Positions 8,993-18,230 are shown, numbered from the stretch's first letter. The stretch is DNA of 64,000 nt from Arthrospira sp. PCC 9108 (GCA_016745315.1 CP066886.1:4340501-4404500); one strand, 5' to 3'. Notes: a model not told the origin generated them from the letters alone. Program-made: numbers and translations.

Positions 8993-10759
8993 ATGGCGAT
9001 AGCGAGTTCAAAGAAAGGATTTGGGAAACCAAAACCAATCAAGACTACGAACAACGCATGGAAGGCAGTCCCGTGGGCGAAAGTTCAGCGGAAAGTTTTT
9101 AAGCTCCAAAAAAGTATATTTCAAGCAGCTAAATCGGGACAGGATGCAAAGGTTAGAAGATTGCAACGTCTATTGGTGAAGTCATATTATGCCCGGCTCC
9201 TAGCAGTACGGCGAGTGACCCAAGATAATCAAGGCAAGAAAACGGCTGGAGTTGATGGAGTAAGAGCAATCTCTCCAAGGCAAAGGTTTGAGCTTGTGGA
9301 GAACATTAAGGGAAACCTCAAAGCCAAACCACTGCGACGGGTGTGGATTCCAAAACCTGGCAGGGATGAAAAACGCCCTCTGGGAATACCCACAATCCAA
9401 GACAGAGCGAGGCAAGCCTTGGTCAAGTCGGCACTTGAGCCCGAATGGGAATCAAGATTTGAAGGCACAAGCTATGGGTTCAGACCCGGACGGTCAGCCC
9501 AAGATGCAATTGGTAGAATTTATTCTGCCATAAAACAGGAACAATACTTTGTCCTAGATGCTGATATAGCAAAATGCTTTGACCGAATAAACCATGATTA
9601 CCTACTGTCCAAAATTCATTGTCCAAGTAGTCTGAAAAGAGACCTGAAACAGTGGTTAAAAGCAGGCGTTCTGGATAACGGTGTATATGAGGATACAGAA
9701 ACAGGGACACCACAAGGAGGGGTAATAAGCCCATTACTAGCCAACATCGCACTGTTGGGTATGGAAAGGCTAGTTAAAGAAATGTATCCAAATAAAGGAA
9801 CAACCACTCAGGTAAACCTTATAAGATATGCCGATGATTTTGTGGTCATTTCAAGAGACTTAGGAATCATTGAACAGTGCAAGACTGCAATTTCTGAATG
9901 GCTAAAACCTGTAGGATTAGAGATTAAACCTGAAAAGACCCGAATAGGCCACACACTCAAGCCTATTGAGTACAACGGCAAGATTGAGGAACCTGGGTTC
10001 GATTTTCTAGGATTCAATATCAGGCAATATCCCGTAGGAAAATATAAATCTGGGAAAACAGGTGGGGTAGCAAGCCGGTTAATCGGTCACAAAACCCACA
10101 TCAAACCCAGTAATAAAGCAGTTAAAGCTCACACAGAAGTGATTAAAGGTGCAATAAAACAACTCAAAACAGCACCTCAATCAGCCTTGATTAGTAAGCT
10201 AAACCCGATAATACGGGGATGGTCAAACTACTATTCAGGGGTAGTCTCGATGGAAACCTTCAATAAGCTAGATGATGTAATCTGGCAAATGTTGCGGGCA
10301 TGGACAGTTTCAAGATGCGGAAAGGCAAGTTACAAAAAGCTGAGTAATTACTTCAGACCAGGAAAGGTCAAACTCAGTAATGGGAGAGAAAGGCAAGAAG
10401 CTTGGATGTTCCAAACCAAAGATGGGATACATCTATACAAACACAAATGGACACCAATTGTCAGACATACCCTAGTGCGCCCGGACGCAACACCATACGA
10501 CGGAAATTGGACTTACTGGGCAACCAGAAAAGGACAAGCAATTGATACGCCAAAGAGAGTAGCCAAACTACTCAAGAAACAGAAAGGCAGGTGCGCCTGG
10601 TGTGGACAATATTTTACCCCATCAGACTTATTGGAGGTAGACCATATCGTGCCCCGAAGCCAAGGTGGCAAGAATGAACACAAGAACCTCCAATTGCTAC
10701 ACCGCCACTGTCACGATGATAAAACCGCTCTGGATGAAGAGAGGTTGCTGTACTCGTAA
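8993..10759 (+). CDS. ltrA: group II intron reverse transcriptase/maturase with HNH endonuclease
   Basis: This 588-residue intron-encoded protein drives splicing and retrohoming. Fingers/palm RT motifs are intact: KPLRRVWIPKPG (about 112-123), DADIAKCFDRINH (189-201), GTPQGGVISPLLANI (238-252) and catalytic YADD (279-282). A maturase (GIIM) domain follows with NPIIRGWSNYYSGV. The C-terminus has a CxxC...EVDHIVPRSQGG...LQLLHRHCH HNH endonuclease, which cuts the second target strand. The ATG has a good AGGAG eight bases upstream. No frameshift is visible, so the element may be active. The length is normal for RT-X-HNH proteins, which are common in filamentous cyanobacteria. Confidence 0.96.
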   Translation: MAIASSKKGFGKPKPIKTTNNAWKAVPWAKVQRKVFKLQKSIFQAAKSGQDAKVRRLQRLLVKSYYARLLAVRRVTQDNQGKKTAGVDGVRAISPRQRFELVENIKGNLKAKPLRRVWIPKPGRDEKRPLGIPTIQDRARQALVKSALEPEWESRFEGTSYGFRPGRSAQDAIGRIYSAIKQEQYFVLDADIAKCFDRINHDYLLSKIHCPSSLKRDLKQWLKAGVLDNGVYEDTETGTPQGGVISPLLANIALLGMERLVKEMYPNKGTTTQVNLIRYADDFVVISRDLGIIEQCKTAISEWLKPVGLEIKPEKTRIGHTLKPIEYNGKIEEPGFDFLGFNIRQYPVGKYKSGKTGGVASRLIGHKTHIKPSNKAVKAHTEVIKGAIKQLKTAPQSALISKLNPIIRGWSNYYSGVVSMETFNKLDDVIWQMLRAWTVSRCGKASYKKLSNYFRPGKVKLSNGRERQEAWMFQTKDGIHLYKHKWTPIVRHTLVRPDATPYDGNWTYWATRKGQAIDTPKRVAKLLKKQKGRCAWCGQYFTPSDLLEVDHIVPRSQGGKNEHKNLQLLHRHCHDDKTALDEERLLYS

Positions 10760-10779
10760 CAGAGAGACTATCAAACTAG

Positions 10780-10813
10780 GAGCCGTATGAAGGGAAACTT
10801 TCATGTACGGTTC
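10780..10813 (+). ncRNA. group II intron domain V catalytic hairpin
   Basis: Thirty-four nucleotides form the hallmark hairpin: GAGCCGTATG on the 5' side, a GAAA tetraloop in the middle, and CATGTACGGTTC on the 3' side with a short bulge. The AGC catalytic triad is at 10781-10783. It lies 20 bp after the maturase stop and is followed by the domain VI region. Confidence 0.9.
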
Positions 10814-10884
10814 TGAATGGGAGGGGATGGGGGTGACTCCATTCTCGACCCCTAATTATCCCCTTGAAGCGCGAAAAGTAAATT

Positions 10885-12030
10885 ATGCTACAAACCGCAG
10901 CCCAGAACCCAGGTGCAGTTCACAGCGAGTCAAAATTCGATGTAGAACTCCGTAAAGTATTCAAAGTATTCAACGGCGAAACCGCAGTTAGGGCGGTAGA
11001 CCTAGAGATAAAGCGGGGAGAATTTTTTAGCATTCTCGGACCGTCTGGCTGTGGTAAAACTACCACACTGCGGTTAATTGCTGGATTTGAAACCCCCTCA
11101 GCCGGGGAGATCCTAATTAGGGGTCAGTCAATGAACCAAACCCCAGCCTATCAGCGCCCGGTGAATACAGTTTTCCAGAGTTATGCCCTATTCAATCACA
11201 TGAATGTCTGGGATAACATCGCCTTTGGGTTGAGATTAAAACGCCTGGGGAAATCGGAAATTGAAGCCAAAGTCCTAGAAGCCCTACAATTGGTAAAGAT
11301 GGAATCGTTTGCTAACCGTTATCCTAACCAAATGTCAGGGGGACAACAACAGCGGGTAGCCTTAGCGCGGGCTTTAGTAAATCGTCCAGCGGTGCTACTA
11401 TTAGACGAACCCCTGGGAGCGTTAGATCTGAAATTGCGTAAACAAATGCAGATGGAGTTATCAAATTTGCATCGCAATTTGGGGTTAACCTTTGTGATGG
11501 TAACTCACGACCAGGAAGAAGCGATGAGTTTATCCGATCGCATAGCGGTAATGCACGAGGGTCGCATTGAACAAATTGGCAGCCCCAACCAAATTTACCA
11601 ATATCCCCAGACCCCCTTTGTGGCTGACTTTATTGGAGACACTAACCTATTTAAGGGACAAGTTGAACAAGCCAATCAGGAAGCTATACAAGTATTAACA
11701 GACACAGGGTTACAGATTATCGTAGCCATGAACAAGCGATCGCCTCATCAACTACGAGGGGGGGCGAAGGCTGTAGTTAGTATCAGACCGGAAAACATCA
11801 CCCTACACTCTGAACCCCCAGAGACTCCCGGAAATAGTTTCGCCGGAAAATTAGTCGATCAGATGTATTTAGGTACTCATCTACAGTACATTGTGAAACT
11901 GACTACAGGGGAAACCCTAATGGTGCGACAGTCTCAGAGTTTAGGAGAAAACCTAGATTATGATAGGGATATTTATGTGTGTTGGAAACCCACAGATTGT
12001 TTAGCCCTACCGGAACCTCAACACCGCTAA
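10885..12030 (+). CDS. potA: spermidine/putrescine ABC transporter ATP-binding protein
   Basis: This is the ATPase of a polyamine importer, cytoplasmic and docking to PotB/PotC. Walker A GPSGCGKTT is near residue 53, the Q-loop is in FQSYALF, the signature is MSGGQQQR, Walker B is LLLDEPLGALD and the switch His is in VTHDQEE. A C-terminal TOBE-type regulatory domain starts near residue 250 (VSIRPENI). The 381-residue length fits PotA. The ATG lies 28 bp after the inferred 3' end of the group II intron, so transcription from any promoter upstream of the intron must pass through it. potA, potD, potB and potC follow each other on one strand. Polyamine specificity is inferred from the operon composition. 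Confidence 0.93.
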   Translation: MLQTAAQNPGAVHSESKFDVELRKVFKVFNGETAVRAVDLEIKRGEFFSILGPSGCGKTTTLRLIAGFETPSAGEILIRGQSMNQTPAYQRPVNTVFQSYALFNHMNVWDNIAFGLRLKRLGKSEIEAKVLEALQLVKMESFANRYPNQMSGGQQQRVALARALVNRPAVLLLDEPLGALDLKLRKQMQMELSNLHRNLGLTFVMVTHDQEEAMSLSDRIAVMHEGRIEQIGSPNQIYQYPQTPFVADFIGDTNLFKGQVEQANQEAIQVLTDTGLQIIVAMNKRSPHQLRGGAKAVVSIRPENITLHSEPPETPGNSFAGKLVDQMYLGTHLQYIVKLTTGETLMVRQSQSLGENLDYDRDIYVCWKPTDCLALPEPQHR

Positions 12031-12118
12031 AATATTTGTTGTAAAATTATGGTTTTGATGGCAACGGTAAAAAAAAGTGCCCCCAAGGAAATTACACCCG
12101 TTTGGGTTTCATAAACGG

Positions 12119-13210
12119 ATGCAGACCCGGCGCGGGTTTCTGCAATCGACTATGGCGGCGGCGATCGCCTCTTCTGCGTCAGGCTGTGGGTGGACTTTAG
12201 GCGAAATCAAAACCACCCCCAGCACTCGCTTCTCATCAGATACCCTGTATATATATACTTGGGCTGGATACACCGATCGCGATCTGCTAGAACGCTTTAC
12301 CCAGGAAACCGGGCTGAGAGTAGTGGCAGATGTATTCGATTCTAATGAGGCTATGTTAGCCCGTATACAGGCGGGAGGAGCTGGAGCATATAGTATCATC
12401 TACCCCTCGGAATACATGGTACAGAAGATGGTAGCACTAGGGCTATTAGCTGAATTAGACCATACCTTAATCGTGGGGTTAGAAGATCTATTTCCCAAAT
12501 TCCAAAATCCCGATTATGACCCCAACTCCACTTATAGCGTCCCTCTGAGTTGGGGAACTACAGGTTTAATTTACAACAGCAGACTATTATCAAGCTCTCC
12601 CGAAGACTGGGAAGATTTATGGACCTATCAAGACCAACTCAACCGGAGGCTAACCCTACTTAATGATGTACGGGAAGTGATGGGAGCCAGTTTGCGGCGT
12701 TTAGGCTACTCCTACAACAGCACCAATCCTAGGGAGATTAATCAAGCCTATCAGGAATTGGTCAAGCTGCGAGGGGCGATCGCATCTTTTACCACCGATG
12801 CTTGGCGACCTCAGATGATTGTAGGAGACTTACTCCTGGCGATGTGCTATTCTTCCGATGCGGCCGAAGTTATGCCCGAAAACGAAGATTTAGAATACAT
12901 CACCCCCGTTAGTGGTTCTTCCCTGTGGATTGATACCCTGGTAATTCCCAAAAGCGCACCCAACCCAGAAGGTGCTTATCAGTGGATTAATTTTATGCTG
13001 CGACCAGACATCGCCACCCAAATTGTCGAACGCCTCAGCTTTGCTACCCCCTCCCTCGTCGCCTATCGCCAACTTCCCCAAGAACTCCGGGAAGACCCAG
13101 CCCTATTTCCCCCAGAAAGCGTCATTGCTAACAGCGAAACTGTTTCGCCCCTACCACCAGAGATAACCGCCCTTTTTGATCGGTATTGGACTAGACTCAC
13201 CAGTGGTTAA
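12119..13210 (+). CDS. potD: spermidine/putrescine-binding periplasmic lipoprotein
   Basis: This is the substrate-binding protein of the polyamine importer. ATG 12119 is preferred to the GTG at 12077 because it places a twin-arginine signal (MQTRRGFLQS) at the exact N-terminus, followed by a lipobox ending ASGC. It is therefore probably Tat-exported and lipid-anchored. The mature part (about 340 residues) has the PotD/PotF-type pattern: YIYTWAGY at the start of the fold, YPSEYMVQKM, a WGTTGLIYN strand and LWIDTLVIPK before the last helices. It is 88 bp from potA, and potB follows closely. Polyamine rather than other organic-cation binding is the family expectation, not shown directly. Confidence 0.9.
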   Translation: MQTRRGFLQSTMAAAIASSASGCGWTLGEIKTTPSTRFSSDTLYIYTWAGYTDRDLLERFTQETGLRVVADVFDSNEAMLARIQAGGAGAYSIIYPSEYMVQKMVALGLLAELDHTLIVGLEDLFPKFQNPDYDPNSTYSVPLSWGTTGLIYNSRLLSSSPEDWEDLWTYQDQLNRRLTLLNDVREVMGASLRRLGYSYNSTNPREINQAYQELVKLRGAIASFTTDAWRPQMIVGDLLLAMCYSSDAAEVMPENEDLEYITPVSGSSLWIDTLVIPKSAPNPEGAYQWINFMLRPDIATQIVERLSFATPSLVAYRQLPQELREDPALFPPESVIANSETVSPLPPEITALFDRYWTRLTSG

Positions 13211-13250
13211 TGTGAACATCGGGTGCTTTTACAGATTAAACCTTAAAAAA

Positions 13251-14183
13251 ATGCTCAAACTCTATTATGGCTGTATCTACCCCCCCAAGACCCCTTATGA
13301 ACCTCCCACCACACCCGCTAAAACTGGCCTCTCTGAGATTTGGTCTAAGTTAGCTGGACCCCTAATTATGCTCGGACCGGCTGGGGTGTGGTTGCTACTA
13401 TTGCTGGTGTTTCCCACTCTGGTGATTTTTCAACTCAGCTTAGTGGAGAATATTCGCCCTGGGGACGTGGTAATTCCTGATGGTCTGGGTAACTACCTGC
13501 GGGTATTTGAAACGATAAATTTGCGAGTAATCGCCAGATCCGTTAACTTTGCGATCGGAACCACAGTTTTTTGTTTGCTGTTAGGGTTTCCCGTCGCTTA
13601 TTGGATAGCCATTATGGCTCCCCCCAAGTCGCGGAACCTTCTACTATTAGGGTTTGTTCTGCCTCTATGGACATCTTCCTTGCTGCGCTCCTATGCCTGG
13701 ATTACCATTTTACGACCCACAGGAGTGCTAAACTCATTTCTAGGGTTATTGGGATTACCTACCTTAGCACTACTTAATAGTAGTCCAGCCGTTTTAATTG
13801 GCATGACCTATAGCTATTTACCCTATATGGTAACCGTGCTGTATGCCTCCCTTGAAAAACTAGATCGCCGTCTGTTGGAGGCTTCCGCTGATTTAGGAGC
13901 TGTGCCCCCCGAAACCTTCTGGAAAATTACAGTTCCCCAAGCTAAAACCGGAATTATCGCCGGCTCACTATTAGTATTTATTAGTTCCCTAGGAGATTTT
14001 GTCGATCCAGAACTGTTAGGCGGCGCTTCTAGTATGACCGTATCTCGGCTGATTTACAATCAGTTTTTAGGCGCAACTCAAAACTGGGGTTTTGGTTCAG
14101 CCCTAAGTATGGTGCTAATTTTTGGGGTGAGTATAGCGATCGCTCTTTTAATCCGCTACGGTGATGGCAGACCCTCAAAATAA
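13251..14183 (+). CDS. potB: spermidine/putrescine ABC transporter permease PotB
   Basis: This inner-membrane permease of the polyamine importer has six hydrophobic segments. The EAA loop reads EASADLGAVPPETFWKITVPQ, which contacts PotA. The frame is open back to 13176, but an earlier start would overlap potD; ATG 13251 is used here. GTG 13212 is also possible. An ATG at 13267 in another frame opens with a typical MAVST and is separated from the main frame by a run of seven Cs (13280-13286), so a one-base change in that run could have altered the N-terminus. Everything from GPAGVWLLLLL onward is normal for PotB. Confidence 0.88.
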   Translation: MLKLYYGCIYPPKTPYEPPTTPAKTGLSEIWSKLAGPLIMLGPAGVWLLLLLVFPTLVIFQLSLVENIRPGDVVIPDGLGNYLRVFETINLRVIARSVNFAIGTTVFCLLLGFPVAYWIAIMAPPKSRNLLLLGFVLPLWTSSLLRSYAWITILRPTGVLNSFLGLLGLPTLALLNSSPAVLIGMTYSYLPYMVTVLYASLEKLDRRLLEASADLGAVPPETFWKITVPQAKTGIIAGSLLVFISSLGDFVDPELLGGASSMTVSRLIYNQFLGATQNWGFGSALSMVLIFGVSIAIALLIRYGDGRPSK

Positions 14184-14270
14184 ACAGGCGGCGGACTCAG
14201 GCGGTTGTATAAAGTTCGACCCTTAGTTGGGGCTCACTCTAGCACCCGTCCTTACCAAACTTAAAATTCC

Positions 14271-15113
14271 ATGCAGGATATTAACAATCACAATCATCAG
14301 TCAGACATTCCTCAAGAAATGCAAAAGCCTAAAATTAGATTTCGGGTATCTTGGCAGATCATATTTGTTGGCCTGATGTTCCTGTATATGTATCTGCCTA
14401 TCTTGGTTCTCACCTTTTATAGCTTTAATGAATCCCGCTATAGTGCAGGATGGCAGGGATTTACCCTACAGTGGTATGTCAAACTTTTTCAGGATACCCG
14501 CATCCTTAGCGCTCTCAAAAATAGCCTTACCGTTGGCTTGAGTGCCGTAGCCATATCATCCGTCATTGGAACCCTGATGGCTGTGGGATTATCCAGGTTT
14601 CGCTTTCCCGGAAAAGGTATTTATCTGGGCATATCTTACTTGCCTTTAATTGTCCCCGACATTGCGATCGCCGTTTCCACCCTAGTATTTTTGGCAGCCT
14701 TAGCCATTCCCCTGAGTTTATCAACTATCATAGGCGCTCATGTAGTCTTCTGTCTCGCCTATGTCGCCCTGGTGGTATCCACTCGCCTAGCTGACCTAGA
14801 CCCCCACTTAGAAGAAGCTGCACTAGACCTAGGGGCAACACCAGATCAAGCCTTTATCAAAGTCTTGCTACCCCAACTCATGCCCGGTATCATTTCTGGC
14901 TGTTTACTGGCTTTTGTCCTGAGTATGGATGATTTTTTGATTGCCAGTTTCACCGCCGGAAGTGGCGCAACTACTCTGCCAATGGAAATTTTTAGCCGCA
15001 TTAGAACCGGAGTTAAACCCGATATTAACGCCCTCAGCGTAATTTTGATTATAGGTTCCGGGTTGTTAGCATTTGCCGCAGAGTTTCTCAGAAATCAAAA
15101 TCAGAAGAACTGA
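14271..15113 (+). CDS. potC: spermidine/putrescine ABC transporter permease PotC
   Basis: This is the second permease subunit (280 residues). It has six transmembrane segments beginning with IFVGLMFLYMYLPILVL, the FNESRYSAGWQGFTLQWY periplasmic segment characteristic of PotC, and an EAA loop EEAALDLGATPDQAFIKVLLPQ. It starts 87 bp after potB and completes the importer. The first 30 residues are a hydrophilic N-terminal extension rich in Asn, His and Gln. The region after its stop (to ribF, 74 bp) holds no obvious terminator. Confidence 0.93.
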   Translation: MQDINNHNHQSDIPQEMQKPKIRFRVSWQIIFVGLMFLYMYLPILVLTFYSFNESRYSAGWQGFTLQWYVKLFQDTRILSALKNSLTVGLSAVAISSVIGTLMAVGLSRFRFPGKGIYLGISYLPLIVPDIAIAVSTLVFLAALAIPLSLSTIIGAHVVFCLAYVALVVSTRLADLDPHLEEAALDLGATPDQAFIKVLLPQLMPGIISGCLLAFVLSMDDFLIASFTAGSGATTLPMEIFSRIRTGVKPDINALSVILIIGSGLLAFAAEFLRNQNQKN

Positions 15114-15187
15114 AAAATTGTCTTGGTTCCCCTATACGGGGTAAACTGTTTGTCTTGCTGTTCGCCATGAACGTGGCAATTTAACCT

Positions 15188-16210
15188 GTGTGGATAACAT
15201 CATCAAAAGATACGGTTCTAACTCCGACTGCTGTTGCCTTGGGGAACTTCGATGGATTTCATCGAGGACATCAACAGGTAGTCCGACCCATTCTCAACCC
15301 CAATGAGGTCGCGGTAGATTCCCAGAAGGTAGGGTTTATAAAGACGGATGAGAAAACGCCCCCAGTAGCTATTTCTGGCTATGGAACAGTGGTGACTTTT
15401 AATCCTCACCCCCAGGAATTTTTTACGGGTCAAACTAAAAAACTGTTAACTCCCTTACCCGAAAAAATTGACATTCTACGGAGGTTTGGGGTTCAGCAGT
15501 TGGTGCTTTTGCCTTTTGACAAAGATTTGGCTAGTCTCACCCCAGCTCAGTTCGTTGAGCAGATTTTGGTGGAGTATTTACAAGCTACTCGCGTGAGTGT
15601 CGGTTTTGATTTTCGCTTCGGTCGCCATCGCATGGGTAGTACCGAGGATTTAAAGGCGATCGCCTCTCAGTATGGTATTGATGTCGAAATAGTTTCTCGC
15701 TTTAAGAGTGCTTATGGCGATCGCATCAGTAGTTCCATCATCCGAGAATCCCTCACAGAAGGTCATCTTAACCGTGCTAATCAACTATTAGGACGTGCTT
15801 ATACCCTCGTCGGTCAAGTGGTACAGGGTCAACAATTAGGCCGGACTCTGGGATTTCCTACAGCTAATTTACAACTGCCACCAGACAAGTTTTTACCCCA
15901 ATACGGTGTTTATGCAGTCCTGGTTACGGGATTTGCTTTCGGGGAACAAACAACTATTGCCCCTCAGTTAGGAGTGATGAATATTGGTTGTCGTCCTACT
16001 GTAGCTGGAGACAATCCTACCGTTGAGGTTCATCTATTAGATTGGCATGGGGATTTATATGGTCAGAGTTTGACTGTCAGTTTAGAGGGGTTTTTGCGAC
16101 CAGAACAAAAATTTGCATCCCTTGAACAACTCAAGGCCCAAATTCAAAGGGATTGTACCCACGCGCGAACCTATCTCCAGGCTAGGAAAAATCTACCCCT
16201 ACTGGATTAA
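15188..16210 (+). CDS. ribF: bifunctional riboflavin kinase/FMN adenylyltransferase
   Basis: The enzyme makes FMN and FAD from riboflavin. The N-terminal adenylyltransferase domain has ALGNFDGFHRGH (nucleotidyltransferase HxGH-like motif, residues 17-28), VTFNPHPQEF and VGFDFRFGRHRMG. The C-terminal kinase domain has LGFPTANLQLP and GVYAV. The 340-residue length is slightly above the family norm because of an insertion of about 30 residues near 37-65, between the first motif and VTFNPHP, that is not part of the usual fold. GTG 15188 is the start. It is on the same strand as potC but is probably a separate unit. Confidence 0.95.
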   Translation: MWITSSKDTVLTPTAVALGNFDGFHRGHQQVVRPILNPNEVAVDSQKVGFIKTDEKTPPVAISGYGTVVTFNPHPQEFFTGQTKKLLTPLPEKIDILRRFGVQQLVLLPFDKDLASLTPAQFVEQILVEYLQATRVSVGFDFRFGRHRMGSTEDLKAIASQYGIDVEIVSRFKSAYGDRISSSIIRESLTEGHLNRANQLLGRAYTLVGQVVQGQQLGRTLGFPTANLQLPPDKFLPQYGVYAVLVTGFAFGEQTTIAPQLGVMNIGCRPTVAGDNPTVEVHLLDWHGDLYGQSLTVSLEGFLRPEQKFASLEQLKAQIQRDCTHARTYLQARKNLPLLD

Positions 16211-16250
16211 TCTAGTTGCCTGACTAATGTTGATTTTTAACTATTCTATT

Positions 16251-16721
16251 TTATCGGGCTATAGTTCTCGTCGGGAATAAAGTTTCAATCCACACCTGCG
16301 CCCCAGAACATAGCTTTTGGAAAGGTTGATATAGTAGGCGGCAGGGTCCATCAATTATTATTTCCGAAGAATACAAGGTTTTATTGCCTTTGTTCAAAAT
16401 AATTGGTGGGTTTAGCAATTTTTGGATGTCGCCTATCTTTCCTTGGGTTTCCCTGAGTATGCGGTTGTTGTTACCAATGACTTTCTTGTTGATGTGAATA
16501 TACGTGGGCTTATTCTTAGGACGGCTACATTCCCAGGTAGGCTTCGGACCCCGCCCCCCAGGTGTGATTTCAGGCATTTCGCCAGTTAGGGGAATCACCC
16601 ACATCCTGCCAATTCGGTAAGCTCCGGGAATTCTACCACTATACAAAAGCTGCCTAACTCTGGTGGTGCTTACACCCATCATTTTTGCGGCTTGAGAAGT
16701 ACCTATGAACATCATCGGCAA
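16251..16721 (-). CDS. helix-turn-helix (excisionase/MerR-like) protein, 156 aa
   Basis: Residues 6-46 form a helix-turn-helix followed by a small wing (GTSQAAKMMGVSTTRVRQL, then GRIPGAYRIGRMWVIP). This is the pattern of excisionase/MerR-type DNA-binding domains (HTH_17). The next segment is Gly/Pro-rich (TPGGRGPKPTW) and the last 100 residues are unrecognised, with a Cys-containing C-terminus. Similar small proteins are common in cyanobacteria and their targets are mostly unknown. No recombinase or phage gene is adjacent, so an excisionase role is not supported by context. Its start is followed upstream by a gene-poor 500-bp region. Confidence 0.6.
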   Translation of the reverse strand: MPMMFIGTSQAAKMMGVSTTRVRQLLYSGRIPGAYRIGRMWVIPLTGEMPEITPGGRGPKPTWECSRPKNKPTYIHINKKVIGNNNRILRETQGKIGDIQKLLNPPIILNKGNKTLYSSEIIIDGPCRLLYQPFQKLCSGAQVWIETLFPTRTIAR

Positions 16722-17227
16722 AAACTATTACGATAGTATAAGAGAAATTATAGCAGATGATCTCTGGTTGGTCGAAACTGCTGTCTGGTGAGGTCTGGGA
16801 ATTCTTGGTGGGCAAGAATTGGCGGGCTCAAGAGCGATCGCCCTTCAGTCAAACATTGGCATCTTCCGCTTTCGCGCTCTATGGCCAGTGATTAGTTCTA
16901 CACCCAACACAATCAATATTTAGATGGGCAGGGGGGCGGCGGGGTGTTTCGGTGGCAGACGTTGAGAATAATTACACCTGATAAATCCCCCCTAATTGTA
17001 GTTGACAGATGGGAAAAAATAGCTCTCCGAACTCGAACACAACTCAGGTTAATGGGGATATAAAAGCGATCGCTTCCCTGGCGCGAGCAGCCATCAGAAA
17101 TCGTGGCGGAAAGCGGCTCTGAGTAGATGGTGTTAGAAAATATCTGTACAGATAGTCTGCGGGTAGCTGTGCAACGGTCAAAATGCTGTATCCTCTCACT
17201 CAGAGGGTTGAATCACCGGAGAATTGA
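16722..17227. other. 506-bp gap without a convincing gene
   Basis: Several partial HIP1 sites and a short G-rich run (around 16925-16945) are present. A 44-codon ATG frame starting at 16757 (+) exists but has no Shine-Dalgarno and no family likeness, so it is not called. The last 30 bases carry GGAG as the moxR ribosome-binding site. No tRNA or terminator was seen. Confidence 0.5.
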
Positions 17228-18139
17228 ATGAGAGAACGTATTGAACGATTAAAGCAAAATTTAGGTCGGACTATAGTTGGTAAAGAAGAGTCAATTCGCC
17301 TAACCTTGGTGGCGCTGCTGGCGGGGGGTCATGTGCTTTTGGAAGATGTACCGGGAGTAGGTAAAACTTTACTGGCTAAATCCTTGGCTCGTTCTATTGA
17401 TGGGGTTTTCCAGAGGATTCAATGTACACCGGATTTATTACCAACCGATATTACTGGTACTAATATTTGGAATCCTAGCAGTGGTGAGTTTGAATTTTTG
17501 CCGGGGCCAGTATTTGCTAATATTTTGCTTACCGATGAAATTAACCGAGCTACACCCCGCACTCAGTCGGCTTTGTTGGAGGTCATGGAGGAAAGACAGG
17601 TGACCATTGATCGGGTATCGCGCATGGTTCCCATGCCTTTTTTTGTGATTGCGACTCAGAACCCCATTGAGTATCAGGGAACTTTTCCTCTCCCAGAAGC
17701 GCAAATGGATCGGTTTATGTTGTCTTTAACTTTGGGATATCCTAGTGAACTCGAAGAGTTGCAAATGTTGCGACGCTTGAGTGAGGGAGTACAGGTTGAT
17801 GAACTTAAACCCTGTCTCAGTTTACAGGATATTCTGACTCTGCAAAAAGAATGTCAGCGAGTCCAGTTGGATGGGTCTTTACAGCAGTATATTCTTAATT
17901 TGGTTCGCGCTACACGGGAGCATGAGGATATTATGTTGGGCGTGAGTCCTAGGGGGGCGATCGCTCTTCATCGTACTACCCAGGCGATCGCTTTTTTGTC
18001 GGGACGAGATTACGCAGTTCCTGATGATATTAAATTATTGGCTCCCCATGTCCTTTCACATCGCTTGATTACTGCTGGTGGTCGCCGTTCTAAGACGGTT
18101 ATTGAAGCCTTACTGCAATCTGTACCTATTCCATCCTAG
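17228..18139 (+). CDS. MoxR-family AAA+ ATPase
   Basis: This 303-residue cytoplasmic AAA+ chaperone-like ATPase has Walker A DVPGVGKT (near residue 40), Walker B LLTDEINRATPRTQSALLEVMEE (near 100), sensor 1 in ATQNP and sensor 2 near GVSPRGA. MoxR proteins usually work with a VWA/DUF58 protein on metal insertion or complex assembly, but no such partner gene is next to it here. ATG 17228 is supported by GGAG 8 nt upstream. A strong terminator follows, so it appears monocistronic. Confidence 0.93.
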   Translation: MRERIERLKQNLGRTIVGKEESIRLTLVALLAGGHVLLEDVPGVGKTLLAKSLARSIDGVFQRIQCTPDLLPTDITGTNIWNPSSGEFEFLPGPVFANILLTDEINRATPRTQSALLEVMEERQVTIDRVSRMVPMPFFVIATQNPIEYQGTFPLPEAQMDRFMLSLTLGYPSELEELQMLRRLSEGVQVDELKPCLSLQDILTLQKECQRVQLDGSLQQYILNLVRATREHEDIMLGVSPRGAIALHRTTQAIAFLSGRDYAVPDDIKLLAPHVLSHRLITAGGRRSKTVIEALLQSVPIPS

Positions 18140-18192
18140 GCTGGTACTACTATTAATTAATCCCCGGCTCAACATATATTAGGACGGAGCAA

Positions 18193-18230
18193 AATATACC
18201 CCTCTGCCTTCTATGGCTTTGAGGGGTTTT
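18193..18230 (+). terminator. rho-independent terminator after moxR
   Basis: CCCCTC (18199-18204) pairs with GAGGGG (18221-18226), followed by TTTT (18227-18230). Flanking AAAA and TTTT lengthen the stem. It lies about 55 bp after the moxR stop. Confidence 0.75.

Larger units (their letters stand above)
8277..10856 (+). mobile_element. group II intron with RT-HNH maturase, apparently full length
   Basis: The 5' end GTGCG (8277-8281) fits the group II consensus GUGYG. About 710 nt of structured ribozyme sequence precede the maturase gene (8993-10759), a canonical 34-nt domain V lies at 10780-10813, and a domain VI-like helix has a candidate bulged A at 10848, eight bases before a 3' end in AT (10856). 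Both boundaries are inferred. The flanks support them: the last seven exon bases AAGGGGA join TATCCCCTT to make a perfect 16-bp palindrome. TTCCCTT at 8733-8739 can pair with AAGGGGA (one G-U) as EBS1-IBS1. The intron sits between the ssl1498-like gene and potA, not inside a coding frame, and has the orientation of potA. Confidence 0.88.

Noticed and set aside
8107..9054. Several minus-strand frames over the start of the intron
   Set aside because: They overlap the structured intron RNA and the maturase gene, have biased composition and match no family.
16757..16891. 44-codon plus-strand frame in the gap before moxR
   Set aside because: Contains HIP1-like sequence, has no Shine-Dalgarno and no recognisable motif.
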